Shown one piece after another: positions 25,315 to 39,400 of a DNA stretch of 64,000 nt. The stretch lies in assembly GCF_011745365.1 (NCBI RefSeq), contig NW_024468914.1:186001-250000 (forward strand), in the 5' to 3' direction. A program made the translations under genes and the position numbers. This stretch comes from Cryphonectria parasitica EP155. Lineage: Eukaryota; Ascomycota; Sordariomycetes; Diaporthales; Cryphonectriaceae. The notes beneath the pieces were generated by a model. It was not told the origin of the DNA. It saw nothing but the letters and a program-made list of their open reading frames with translations, and did no database searches. Within the stretch, counting starts at the first letter, position 1. Each line of letters opens with the position of its first letter.

Positions 25315-26500
25315 TCACAGATACGGCTTCCACTGAGCCTCAGTCCACTCCCAGAACTGTCTCGCAATACCCGTGCCGCCCTCAGCCTCCGTCTTGACAG
25401 CATTGACATAATCCTTTGGCAGATTCCAGAACTGACCCCAAGGAGCAACTAGAGAGAAGAAATTCAAACACCAGAGTCAGTCTCTCATACACCCAAAAAC
25501 TGAGAGGAGAAAGGGGGAAAAGCAAAGGACGACCTACCAAAGCAACCCGACTTCTCGGCCGTAATCTCAGACGAGAAGGCCGCAAACAAACTGGTATACG
25601 CTCCATACACAGGCGGATGAAGCAGTGTATTGCGCAGGATGGCCGTGGTCACCCCGCCCTGGCTCCGCCAGAAATCCGAGTCCAGCGCGCCCGGATTCAA
25701 CGACACAGACAAGATCCCGTCAGCCCTGTGGCGCTCCGCAAACTCGGCCGCGTGCAGGTAGTTGCCCAGCTTGCTGAACCCATAGCGATCCATGGCGCTC
25801 TCGGCCTCCATGTTACCCGCCACAGCCTTCATGAGGTTCTTGGGCAGCACCGCCTCCGTCGCCGACGACGAGACCCAGACCACGCGCACCGAGCCGCTGG
25901 GCACCTCCGGCTGCGCCGCCGCCGCCAGCAGCGCCGGGGTCAGGAGCCGTGTGAGGCCCCAGGGCCCCACGCAGTTGACGCCCAGCTGTAGCTCGTGGCC
26001 CTGCGCGGTGACGGCGCCCTTGTCCGGGTAGCCGACGCCGGCGTTGTTGAAGAGGAGGTGGAGGGCGGGCTCGCGCGCCAGGAAGGCGTCTGCGGAGGCC
26101 TGGATCGTCGTCAGGTCGGCCAGGTCCAGGCGGATGAAGTGCAGCTCGCCGGCCGACTTGGGCTCGGCGGCGCGGATCTCGTTCATGGCCTGGCGTGTCT
26201 TGTCCTCGGAGCGTGCCATCATGTAGACCTTGGCGTTCTTGGCGTACATGATGCGGGCGATTTCTTTGCCTAGGCCCGTGTTGGAACCTGTGACGATGAC
26301 GACCTGTTTGTGGTGGTGGTCAGCATGGGTAAGATTCACACTCGAATTAAAAGAAAGAAATGGAAGGGCATTAAGTCTTTGTGCTATGTATGTTGTAGAT
26401 GTTGTCTTGCCTTGTCCTTGAGATCTGGAACATATTCCTCAGTAATTGTCGGCTTAGCCGGACACAGGAACTGGGAGAGGAGGTTCTTGGTGCCAGTCAT
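25315..26500 (-). CDS. Short-chain dehydrogenase/reductase, retinol-dehydrogenase/WWOX-like
   Basis: Three exons: 26411..26500, 25538..26303 and 25315..25448, giving 329 aa. The Rossmann motif is TGSNTGLGKEIA near residue 36, with the acidic LDLADL patch, NNAG near residue 112, the catalytic Ser in WVSSSA, and YGFSK with the catalytic Tyr and Lys. NPGALDSDFWR after it is the usual PG-loop. These NAD(P)H enzymes reduce or oxidise carbonyl/alcohol substrates; the substrate cannot be read. The N-terminal 30 residues (MTGTKNLLSQFLCPAKPTIT...) resemble the leader of fungal SDRs of this group. Intron 1 starts with GC (AAG/GCAAGA) and ends ACAAACAG. The middle exon is much more GC-rich than the flanks. 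Confidence 0.9.
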
Positions 26501-27465
26501 TGTGATGGTGGTATCTGGGCAGGAAGATCAAAGTAGAAGAGGTAAGAAGAGGTGGTGTAAATTTAAGCAGGTAGCTGTACAAGGCTGATCCGTTTGTGTT
26601 GAGTCTGTGTATTTTGTCTGATGTCCAATACCTTCTGGTGAGATGGAGGAGGCCATCCACGGGCATCTTTATATATGTTCTTCATCATCACTACTGCCAT
26701 TACTGCTACTGCTTGCCATGCCGTCTGGCCCAGCCAAAAACACTCAAACCCGCGGTCTTCATCTAGAAACGACGACATAGGGCAAGAGAAGGATGACAGC
26801 ATTCTTGTTGCAGGATGAAGAACAATCTTGAGCGGGTGAGTCAAGGCGGCCGCCTCGCCGCCCTGAGGCCGAGCCAACGTGCAGATGAGGCTGAAAAGGT
26901 CCCCTGCTCGAGGGTATCTGCATAATGTAAAAGACGAGAACCCGCGGGGTTGGCCACCTCAATCCCGCGGGTTTCGAAGTCCCATGCTCACCCCACCACC
27001 TGTTTGATAATCAACTGCGGCGGGATTCCGCTGGGGGTTCCAGGTAAACAAGCAAAAATCCATTGCATTACTTTTTCATTGTATAAATCAGAAGGAATCG
27101 AGTGCTCGGTGAAAGATGCAAGTTAGCAGCGGTACGGGCCTACAAACACACCCTTGTGCATAGCTTCGTCAGCAGGTTACATGATCCGCTTAAGGATGCT
27201 GACTACTTCCGTTGCGTCTCTTTTCTTTCGGGCAGTTGTCCAGAAAACAAGATTTCAAAATGTCTCATGTGTTCATACATTGCTTGAACTCTTCTTCTCA
27301 AAGATGAAGTAAAAATAAGAGCATTATGGCTATGCTGACTAATATTCTTTGCGGCCTCAATTGTCCCCGCCGCTCATAGTAAACCATCCATGTCTCCCAC
27401 TTCACAGAGAAACTCCAAGCTTCGGCACACAACACAAACATCCCCTCGCAGCCTCGTTGAGCATC
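26501..27465. other. Intergenic, SDR promoter
   Basis: No gene recognised. A GC-rich stretch at 26840-27020 contains a CCGCGGG-rich inverted word pair (26940-26975). Confidence 0.4.
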
Positions 27466-27909
27466 TCAGCAGTGACGACCATATCGTTCCTGATGAGTGG
27501 GTTCACCGAGACTCATCAGGAACAGCCTTGATCCGCAGGAACCACAAAATCGCCCGTGGGTGTCGGCTCTGCGGCTTTGGGACTCTCTCAGCTGGTTCAT
27601 TCCTCTGCGAATCCTGAAGTGCTGTTGGAGCGGGGGGTGGTGTTGTGGTTGCTGGTGAGCCTCCATATAATTATAGATTTGGAACTCACCTCGTACCATA
27701 TACCTCTGGCTGGAGGAGCAAGCAACCTAGGTATTTCCCTTCTTTTTTTTTCCTCCCCTTCTCTTTCTCTCCTTATTTCAGTAGGGAGTTGCCTCAAACG
27801 CCGACCCGCTTGGTCTCTGGCAGTTGTCGGAACGGCATAGGCACATAAACACAGATCCTCCTGTGATGTTGTGCATAAGGATGCCACAGAGGCACCGACT
27901 GTGGAACAT
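27466..27909 (-). pseudogene. Remnant of a GFA / CENP-V-domain (zinc-binding) gene
   Basis: Two same-strand segments about 250 bp apart look like the two zinc-binding halves of the GFA (DUF636) fold. The upstream segment (27790..27909) reads SRCLCGILMHNITGG...CQRPSGSAFEA, like the CxC...C..SGSAF half. The downstream segment (27466..27555) reads GRFCGSCGSRLFL, like the FCxxCGS half. They lie in different frames with stops between them, I find no intron set that joins them cleanly, and the usual C-terminal part is absent. The most likely reading is a decayed gene; a mis-modelled short gene is possible. Confidence 0.4.
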
Positions 27910-30635
<2,726 letters not shown>

Positions 30636-33600
30636 TTCGACTGATGGAGAGGAGAGGGGATGGGAAGAAAAAAAGAGAAGCTGTTGATGAAAAGGGAAGG
30701 ATTGGGCAAGTGTGCTGATGGCTGGGAGCTCAGAGCTGCTTGGTGTGGAAGAGTGAAAAAATGAGAGTGGGAAGGGAAAAGGACAGAGCGGAGGTCAGGT
30801 GAAATCGGGTGGGACGGAGACCCGATGCTGGCTGGCTGGCAGTGGCACAACTCAAGGAAGATTCACCCACAACCGTGTGAAGTGATATCATGAGCCAATT
30901 AGCAGCCCAGGAGGCAGCACACGAACCCACCGCTAGACTCGAGGCTGTGGATACTATATCCCAGCCAGCACCCAGCGAGGGAAAAAATGCCGCCCCGAGG
31001 CCGCAAGCATCTGTTGCTCGGGCGATATCGGGACCAAAGGAATATTTGAAAAGGAAGCTTGATCCCTCGAGAAAAAAAAAAAAGAGAGAGAGCCAGGGCC
31101 TGGGACCAACTCACTCACTTCCCTACGGCCGGCTTGCTGCCAACTTGGCACTGGGCTGCTGACACGACTCGTGGCCGAGGAGAGTGCTTATCCTATCCGA
31201 CCTTGCAAGCTTGTATCTCGGGGCAAACGATGCACAGCAGTGATCACACATCCACTCATCCGTCCATTCTCAGCGATTGCTTCTTGAAAAGCAAAAAAAC
31301 CAACACAAACCATTTCTTCGGAACGGACCAACACTGTCACCTGCTGACTTGACGCCTTCGGTCATGATTGCAGCTGACTGTACAGAGACAGCAGAGATTT
31401 TCGTTGGAATTTGATATGCGACAGACCCCCACGGCCGAACCCTTGTATGCGGCTAGAAAAAGATGCGGCCGGCTCTCCCTGCCATGCGGTTCCTGCGTTT
31501 GCGCCGTGCAGAGAGACATGTCAGACACACATGGGGAGCTCGCTTTCAGGGGATCTCCGGCTGTAACGCAAAGGCTGAGTAAGACTGCAGCTGGCTGAGA
31601 TGTCTCGTATGTGTCGACCTGCTACATGCCTTTTTATTTTATATTTTTGGGTGCTTGTTTTCTTCCACTAGTCTGTGTGCTTGCTACTCCTTGATACCCC
31701 TTTGCTTCCCCCTGTGATATGGCGTCAGAGCAGTTCGACAAGATAAGGGCCAAGACGAAGACCAAGGGAAAGACGTTGCGAAAATTGCAGCGGTTCTGCA
31801 CATGATTCGGCATCTCTTCTCCTTGTCTCTTTATTTCAGGTGACCTCTCTCCAAGCATGGGCTGCGCAGAGCACAGACAATGTCCGCATGCGACAGTCCG
31901 AGATTTCTTGAGAGCTCGCAGGTAAGCTTCCTTGAGGAAATTAGGAGGAGTGGGTCTATGATGCCAACGCTTTGGTTAGTACTGTAAGCTGTTTCGCTGA
32001 AGATGGCGGTTTGCGACACAAGAGAAAATTTTTTCCTACCAAAGCTTTCGCAATCCCGCGATGTCCCGTCATCCCGCTACGCCGGCCCCCCCAAGAAAAA
32101 AGAAACCACCCACCCCTGCTGGGATGGCCCCCCCCGGGCTTATGATGCGCACCCCTGCTCCACAAGCGCCTTGAAATTTTGGAGCCTCGTTTCTGAGGCT
32201 GACTGCTGTTACTATGTAAATACTATTCATGGCGTTTTGACTTAGCCTCAACTACCGCCTGTAGGAAAAGTTAAATTCACACTGGCCACTGGTTCATCCT
32301 TTGAACCATGCTTTCAGGCTCCTTGCTCTACAAATATATGTTCTTATTCTACGACTCTGTCCTTTGGGTCACCTGTCTTACCGTCAGCAGCAATCCTCCG
32401 GCTAGAAGGATACGCCGACCTTTTGTTTTTGGGGAGGCGGGAGGGGGAGGGGGCGCTGTGACCCCGAATGAGTGACGCACCCTAGAAAGCTGCTTAGCTG
32501 GCGACCTCATAAGTAGGTGGCCAACAGCCGGAACTAATATAGCGTATGTTCTATACACCATTGATTGCATCGACCTATGCACCATGGAAACTTAAGTTTT
32601 GCATATGACAACTCACAAACAAAGGTGAACTTGTTCATCTTCTGTTCTCTTTTCCCAGCTACGATGATGTGTCTACGCTGCTGCGGGATTATCAAACACT
32701 ACAGGCGCAGGTGACTTCATGTGTGGTCTTTGAGCGTCGGCTCTCATAGGAATCACCTACTGGACACTGCAAGGCATACCGAAAGCTATGCTACATATTT
32801 TCTGGGATCATGGGTAGGGCTTCACCGCACGCAGCTTGTCTTATCCTGCACGGACCATGAGGTCCTTCCAAAAGGCCACTTGTTGGCGGTACACTCTGCC
32901 TACAGGTTGTGTATATTCGGTCCACTTGCTGTGATATAAATCGCCCAACCCTTCAGGTATTATTACTTCGTGTCCTCCTGCCCTTAACATGCTGCTGTCT
33001 TCCTGGCACAGAAGTACAGCCATGGAGGCTACTCTAAAACGTCAACAACCCCAGGAAAACATCCCGCGCGAGGGCGATCATGGGTTGAGCTGTTCTAGAC
33101 CGTCTGTCAGAACCGTTCTGACATGCGACTATCTCAAGAAAAGCATGTAGATTCCCCCCAGGATCTAATCCTCTCCGGGTGTGGTATCGCGTGCCCTCTT
33201 TCGACTGGGACTAATGATGCTGTCTGGTCACCTCCAACGCACTCGGGGCTGGCATGTAGGAGCATAGGTATTTCCCGTTTCCGGCTTTGGGGTAGCAGCA
33301 GCAGCAGCAGCAATCTGAGGTAAGATGACGTTTACCCTCTGGCAACGTATGTCACATTGCCCTCCTACTTGCTATTTATTCGTTTCAATCTTCGTTGGGC
33401 AACCAGTCGATTGAAATGCTAGAAGAGATCTCCTTTGGGAATACCAGTCTCAATCCATGCATATATCCAGAGCCCTCTCGTTTAAGAGTGGGTGATGGTA
33501 ATTCCCCATAGCGGGCCATGCAGCGCTAACGTCGCGGGCCGCACGCGTGGTCGAGAAAGACAAAAAAAAGTTCCAAACAGGGTTGCAACGGCTTTCCCTT

Positions 33601-33915
33601 CTGGAAAAAATAGACGAATTTGTTCAGAGAACAGAAAACCTCCCAAGGTCAAGCGTGATATTGCAGAGTCCAGAGAACGGACAAAAGGCTAATTCCCTCT
33701 CTCCCTCGGGCGGATTTGCGTGCTCGAACCCTGAACTTCTTAATGTCACAAGCATACTCAGGTAACAGTCGGTGTATACCTCGAGCACGTTTCAGCTAGT
33801 GGAGGGACTCTCTCTACCTGTTCGAAGCACCCTCGAGTTCAAAGGGGAACAAGTCTTGACCATGAGCTCCATTTATCCATCTCTCGATGCACGAGGCTTT
33901 CGTTTGTAGCTCTGC
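30636..33915. other. 3.3-kb gene-poor stretch left of the retrotransposon
   Basis: ATP9 promoter at the left. The rest has only short frames, poly-C and poly-A runs (31071-31083, 32089-32102) and a small AGC repeat at 33295-33311. I see nothing else I can support. Confidence 0.4.
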
Positions 33916-33920
33916 ACAGT
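33916..33920. repeat. Target site duplication ACAGT (left copy)
   Basis: Five bases, ACAGT, directly left of the LTR, repeated at 41022..41026 directly right of the other LTR. Five-bp duplication is the Ty1/copia integration hallmark. Confidence 0.93.
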
Positions 33921-34087
33921 TAAGGAGAAACGTATGAGCTGAGCACGTGGAAGTGGCTGAATGAGTGTTGAGATTGAATCTATCTAATACAAAAGGAAGA
34001 TCTTCTAAGTAACTAAACCAGGCTCTGAGATGGTTTATGAGGAGACCAAAACAGAGGGTTAGGGTTAAATATGCCCCATTTTTCACA
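33921..34087 (-). repeat. 3' LTR (left)
   Basis: 167 bp. On the element's coding strand it opens TGTGAAAAATGG and closes CTCCTTA, i.e. it begins TG but ends TA rather than CA. It looks identical to the right LTR and carries a short AACCCTAACCCT word. Confidence 0.93.
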
Positions 34088-34097
34088 CACCCCCCAT
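34088..34097 (-). promoter_or_regulatory. Polypurine tract
   Basis: On the minus strand ATGGGGGGTG lies immediately before the 3' LTR, the normal place and composition for the plus-strand DNA primer. Confidence 0.75.
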
Positions 34098-34270
34098 CTG
34101 ACTGGTCAGATGTGCCAGAAAAGTGGGTCTTTTGTGGGGTCCCCGCAGACGCGTTTAAGCTTATGTGGGCGCGTTTTACAGTCGCCTTGCCTCCTTCCAG
34201 TCCTCTTTCTTTTTCAACCAGCTCTTTTTCCATCTGTTTTCAAGGTTTTTGAAAGCCTCCGCGCGTCAAT

Positions 34271-35813
34271 ATGCCTCTTCTAGTCACTCCAGATTTCTCG
34301 TCAGGCGAGTCTGACGTTTCTGTCCCTCTCAGCGAGCTCAGTATGGCTGTTTCCGATGACAGCGACTCTGCTGAGGGCGAGATCCATGTGGCCTCTTCTG
34401 GTCCTTCTCCCGATGTGGAGACTGATGAGGATCCCTTGGGTGCAAACCCCAGCTCCCCTGCCAGTGTGTCTGAGTCGCATGGTGGTCCCTCGATGGCCAC
34501 AGAGAAGAGCGCGAGCCCTGTTCAGCCTGTCTTGATTCCAACCGCTGGTCGGCACCCTCTTCCTGATGTGAGTATAGAAAGAGCTGCCTGGGGATTGGTA
34601 TGGGCTGAACTGATTGTTCTTGTTTCCAGGGACGGCGGTCTGGCCTGCCTGCTTCAAGTCCTCAAGCTCCGGTCGAGTCGTCTGCCGCTCGTGCTGATAC
34701 CCTGATTTTGCGTCCTTCGGTCGATGGTGCCTCCGATTCAGTCGGTGTTGGTCTTTCCAAGCGCTCTGGTGCTGGTTCTACGGGGATTTCTAGCCCGTTT
34801 ATCGATGACGACGACGATGATGATGAAGACGGCTCTGTGCTCCTTCAGGAGGCGCCCAAGACTGTAGGTTCGCACCGCTTTTTCTTCCAATGTTTACCTG
34901 GCTGACCCTTTTTCAGGCTTCCGGTAGCCTTTCAAGTTCTGGGCCAGTCGCAACAAGGCCTGTCACCGAGCAGGGTATGGCTCGTTTGAGGTCCCAGGAT
35001 GCGTTGATGCAGGAGCTTCAGCAGGAGCGCCTCGATGTGGCTGCTGGAGACGCCGCCAAGTTGAGGACTCCTCGGTCGCGAGCCAAAAAGACTTTTCCAG
35101 TGGCCACCCCTTCCAGTACTCCCGCTGCAGGTTCCTCGAAGAGCCAAGACGATGCTTCCTGGGGTGCTGTTCGCGATGTTCCATGCATTGGCTGTATCAA
35201 GAGTCTGGCTGCGAGCGGCTCTGATGGTTCCTGTCACGACCAGAAGGACTCATCTGCTGCTCGCTGTGCTCGGTGTTCGAAGGGTCACAAGTGTATTCCG
35301 GTCCCTTTCTACCTCATGCCTTTTGTGGACGAGCTTTATATGGCCAAGCGTGCGCTTGCTTCTGCTGAGGAGATGGATGCTCCTACGCCCTCGAAGAAAA
35401 GGACGCGCGCTGGAGTGGAGAAGGAGAACTCCACTCTCAACCTTGCTCCTCTGGGGACCCGATCCAAGCATGCTGTGTGGGCTTAGAAAGCTGCTCTTGA
35501 GCATTTTGAGGCGGGCAAGTTTTCGGAGGTTGACGAGCTGCAGAAGCAGATTGAGGCGCTCACGGAAGAGCGTGATGTGCTCCTTGCTGAGCAGGAGGCT
35601 GATCGTAAGGAGGCAGTTTCACGCTCTGCCAAGGAGGGGAAGGCCGTGGTTTCGGCTAAGAAGAAGGGAAAACAAGCTGCCGTTCAGTCTGTCTCGCGCT
35701 CTGTCGATGATCATCCTGTCGAGTCTTACCGTGAATGGCATCTGAAGCACGAGAAAGCCAAAGCTGATATCGAGGCAGTGCTGGCTACCCTTCACCCCCC
35801 ACCTAAGGAGTGA
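34271..35813 (+). CDS. Antisense passenger gene in the copia element: cysteine-cluster, coiled-coil protein (one in-frame TAG)
   Basis: Three exons: 34271..34567, 34630..34863 and 34917..35813, joined by two GT-AG introns (GTGAGT...TTCCAG; GTAGGT...TTTCAG). The frame holds 475 sense codons plus a single TAG at 35484..35486, so the strict product is 366 aa. Residues 1-175 are acidic, Ser/Pro-rich and disordered, with a run of seven Asp near 162-168. Residues 267-303 form a cluster of six cysteines spaced CX2CX12CX10CX2CX5C (CIGC...CHDQ...CARCSKGHKC), probably metal-binding. Basic NLS-like patches (PSKKRTR, KKKGKQ) follow, with a coiled coil after the TAG (VDELQKQIEALTEERDVLLA). It faces pol tail to tail, about 165 bp apart. 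Function is unknown; zinc-dependent nucleic-acid binding is a guess. Confidence 0.72.
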
Positions 35814-35978
35814 GCCCTGTTCAGGCTTAGGTGTGCTCTAGGCTTTGGTGGATGATTGGGTTTTTTGTGGTTAAGTCCTTTGGTTCGTCGTTTGATGAAG
35901 GTTGCGCGCTTGGTTTGCGTGTTTCTGGGTGATACCCCTGGGCTATAGGCCCTCGTTTTTGATTTTGACAAATGAAAT

Positions 35979-36445
35979 TCAGTGATTGAGAGCACCCAAA
36001 AGGGGCCAATGTGAGATCGAGTTGCCCATCTGTGTCCCTTTAGGTTCCTTCTTGGTCCTCTGATTCAAGGCATGGCTGACATCCTGAAGGTTGAGGAGCG
36101 CTCTGAAGTGTTCGAACTGCGCTCGATTGAGGTTCTTGGTCAGTCCATCAGCTGGCATGCTCTGTGTTGGCATATATGAGACCTGGAATTTGCCCTTTTG
36201 GAACTCCTGCTTGAGCCACATTTGGTGTATATCCACATGGCGGAGCTTTGTGTTTATCCTTTCACGCTCTGTGACTACCAGCCGTATGGCTTGTTGATTA
36301 TCACAGAAGATATTCCAGGGCTCGCCGAGGTTCAAGGTGAGGTCTCGAAAGAGGCGTTGTAAGGCGATCGTTTCCTTGGCTGTGGCCGAGAGGGCGTACA
36401 GTTCAGCCTCTGTGGTTGAGGTGGTTACCAGGCTTTGCTTTGTTG
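35979..36445 (-). pseudogene. Copia RNase H domain, cut off from pol by an internal deletion
   Basis: A separate frame that carries VTTSTTEAELYALSATAKE, then the RNase H/connection signatures IFCDNQQAIRL and TKLRHVDIHQMWLK, and ends after QDVSHALNQ.... In an intact element this is the C-terminus of the same Pol polyprotein. Here it lies in a different frame from the upstream pol, which stops at 36403..36405 within the overlap, because the segment with the YVDD motif was lost. Confidence 0.85.
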
Positions 36446-39400
36446 GTGAACATGCAGGGCTCTTCAGTTGAGGGCGTAAGGCCGAGATTTCGCAGAGTTG
36501 AGCAGAAGTGCCTGTACCAGAGTGCTGGCGAGTCCCTCAGGCCGTACAGTGCCTTTTCCAGGAGCACGATTTTCCCTTCCTCCTTGAATCCATCAGGCAG
36601 CTCACAGAAAACGCTTTCCTGGCTTTCCCTGCTGGCATTCAGGAACGCTCCGGTGACGTCCATCTGGTTGATCTCTAGGTCGAAATATGCTGCCACAGCT
36701 ATAAGTGTGCGAAAGGAGCGCGCAGCCAGCGTTGCTGCATACGTGTCTTGAAGGTTGCTTGCTTTTTGCAGGTCTCCTCGCACACAGATTCGGGCTTTGA
36801 ATGAGGTTAAGTAACTGTCCTCATCAAGTTTGTATCTGTATACCCATTTGAGTGGCAGTGGCTTCTCTTTGGCTTTCCCACGCTCGAGGGTCTGCCACAC
36901 CCTTTTGTTGACCAGTCCCTGGATTTCTGATTGCATCGCTTTCCACCACTCGGTGTGGAAAGGACCGTTTCGTGCTTCTTTCCAGGTCCCAGGTTCGGGT
37001 GGTAGTTGTTTATGATGCTTCTTTTCAGCCGTCGCCAGCTCTGTGACTTGCTGAGGAGCATCAAAGTGCTTTCGCTGCGAGTGCGAGGCTCCTCTGCGTG
37101 TAGAGTTTGCCTCAAGTACAGCGGCTGCGACCACACTGTGTATAGTCTGAAAACGCCTATCCCATGTTCTGGTTGCTTCCTTTAGCTGATCAGGCAAAAA
37201 GGTAGCCATGAGGTTTACCAGAGCTGTTTGGCTCGTTACAAAGGCCGTGGCGAATGACCCTTGGTATTGGCGAGCTTTATCGATTGGTTTCCGTGCTCTG
37301 TCTGAACGCCGTGTGGGTTGAGATCCATAGATCTCGTTCCTTGTTCGACGACGTCTGGTTGAGGCCTGACCAGGCTCGTACCTTCGCGCTGCAGGCTGGC
37401 TCGTATCCTGAGCAGTAGATGCGCTGGTGGCTTGTTGTTCAGTACTTGAAGACGCCTGTTCAGTTGCTGAAACATCCTCGCTGCTTGCGGCAACGCTCCT
37501 TTCTGGCTGATCCGTTCGTTCCGGTGCCTCGGGAGATTTTTCAGGAGTTGGAAGTCCTTGCACCTTATCCCCTGAGCTTCTTCCCTGGGATGGGTTGCTT
37601 TGCAAGAGCGCTCCATTGCCAGTCTCAGGTGCTCTCACCCCCGAGTTCCAACTCGGGATGCCTCCCGAGGGAGACTCTGAGGATGGGCCACTGTCCTCGT
37701 CGGACAGCGGATGAGGTCCTTGGTTTCGATTTGTGGCGTCAGGCCAGGGAACTGGGTCCCATACGCCTCTAATGACGATTGTATCCATGATTTCCTCGTC
37801 GTTTCCGACCTCTGGAACGATTGGTGCTGGCTGAGCACGAGATAGTGCTTCTGACGCCTCACCGCTGTTTGGGTCGTAGAATTGGCTCTCATCGAACAGA
37901 ACATTGCGCACGGTTGCGACTCTCGCAAGCGCTGGAAGCCACACGCGGTACAGGTTGCTTGCAACGTATCCCACAAGATAGCCCTTGTGTGCCCTTGGTT
38001 CTGTTTTCATATCCCGTCTATGAGAGCCAAGTTCGCGCTCTTCTCGCAGGACGTATGCCCGGCATCCATATGCGTAGATCCTGGCCCAGTTGGGCCGTAG
38101 GTCCGAGACTGCTGTTCTGACTATTTCCGGCGCGTACCAACGAAAGTACTGCCTGAACCAGCCATCCAGAAGTGAATTTGGCGTTTCGGAGTGCTTGAGC
38201 ATGGATGGAGAGATGTTGAACAGCCAGGTGGCTGCTTTCACACACTCTGGCCATAGGTCTTTCGGTAGTTTGGCTGACAACAGGAGGACTAGCGCACGCT
38301 CCTGAATTTCACGCCCGGCTCGCTCAGCAGCGCCATTTGACTCTTTCGTGCGCGGTGGAGTAACCTCCAGGTCGATGCCGTTGTCAGCGCACCATTGTGT
38401 GTATACCGTTTCGTATGGCCTCCTTATGACTGAGGAGTCTGCGTCCTGTCTGATTTTGCAGACGAAGAGGCGATATTGGCGTTGTACCCAGGTCTCGAAT
38501 AACCTGAGCACATCGAACACTGTGGATTGTGCCTTGTTAGGTATCGGAAAGGCAAACAACTTGCCACTGTACTCGTCTTTGAGTATGAGAGCCCATTTTG
38601 AGCTATCCTGCGCTTCGTTATAGTCGAGGAGATCCCAACTAATGCGCCAGAACGGTCGAGGGCTGTGGTGTTCAGATCTTGCGCGTCGAATGACCTTTGT
38701 GATGCGCCCTAGAGCACAGTGTTCACAGTCAATTCGTCTGGTTCCGTTGATTCTGACACCACGAACTGAGTAGACGAGCTCCTTCAGGGCATTGGCACCC
38801 AGGTGTCCCGACCTTAGATGCCAAAGATGCTCTGAATCACTTCTTTCAGGCGCCTCATCATATGAAGGACGAGGATGCCTGTTTCTTTTTAGAGTTGAGA
38901 ACACGAGAACGCCAGCCCAGCTGTATGGCAGCGTGGCTGGAGCTCGAGAGTAGGAAGAGTTTGCAAAAGGAATGTATTCGAAGAAGACTAAGTTGAACTC
39001 TCTGTGTAGATTCGCAATCACCGCGCTCTGTTCAAGCGTTCCTGAGCGCAGTGTGCTATCTTTGCCACAGTACCAGATCCCTTTCTCGTATAAGAGAGCC
39101 TCAGCGATTATGTTGACATGGAAGCCATCTACAACCGCCACACGGTTGAGGACTAGGTCCTCAGTGCGTTCCCCTCGCCTCCCGTTCAGTGCATTTTTGA
39201 AGCGTCGTCTCCCGAATCCCCGTATTGGCAACGATGAGCTCCCTGCTTCCACAACTTCCGCATCCCTTGAGGGAGAAAAGGTGTTTGGCTCCAGGAGGTC
39301 GACGCTGTTGACGAGGTGTACAGCTCCGCAGTTATCCAGAACTGTGCTTTGGGAAAGGATGTGAGGTGTCTGAAACGGTGTTGAGAAGACTGCCGCGCTT

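Noticed and set aside
26950..26975. tRNA B-box-like word (GGTTTCGAAGTCCC)
   Set aside because: No matching A-box, anticodon arm or acceptor stem at the right distance.
34050..34068. TTAGGG-like word (also in the other LTR and near 4660)
   Set aside because: Only two units; too short to be a telomere remnant and part of the LTR sequence itself.
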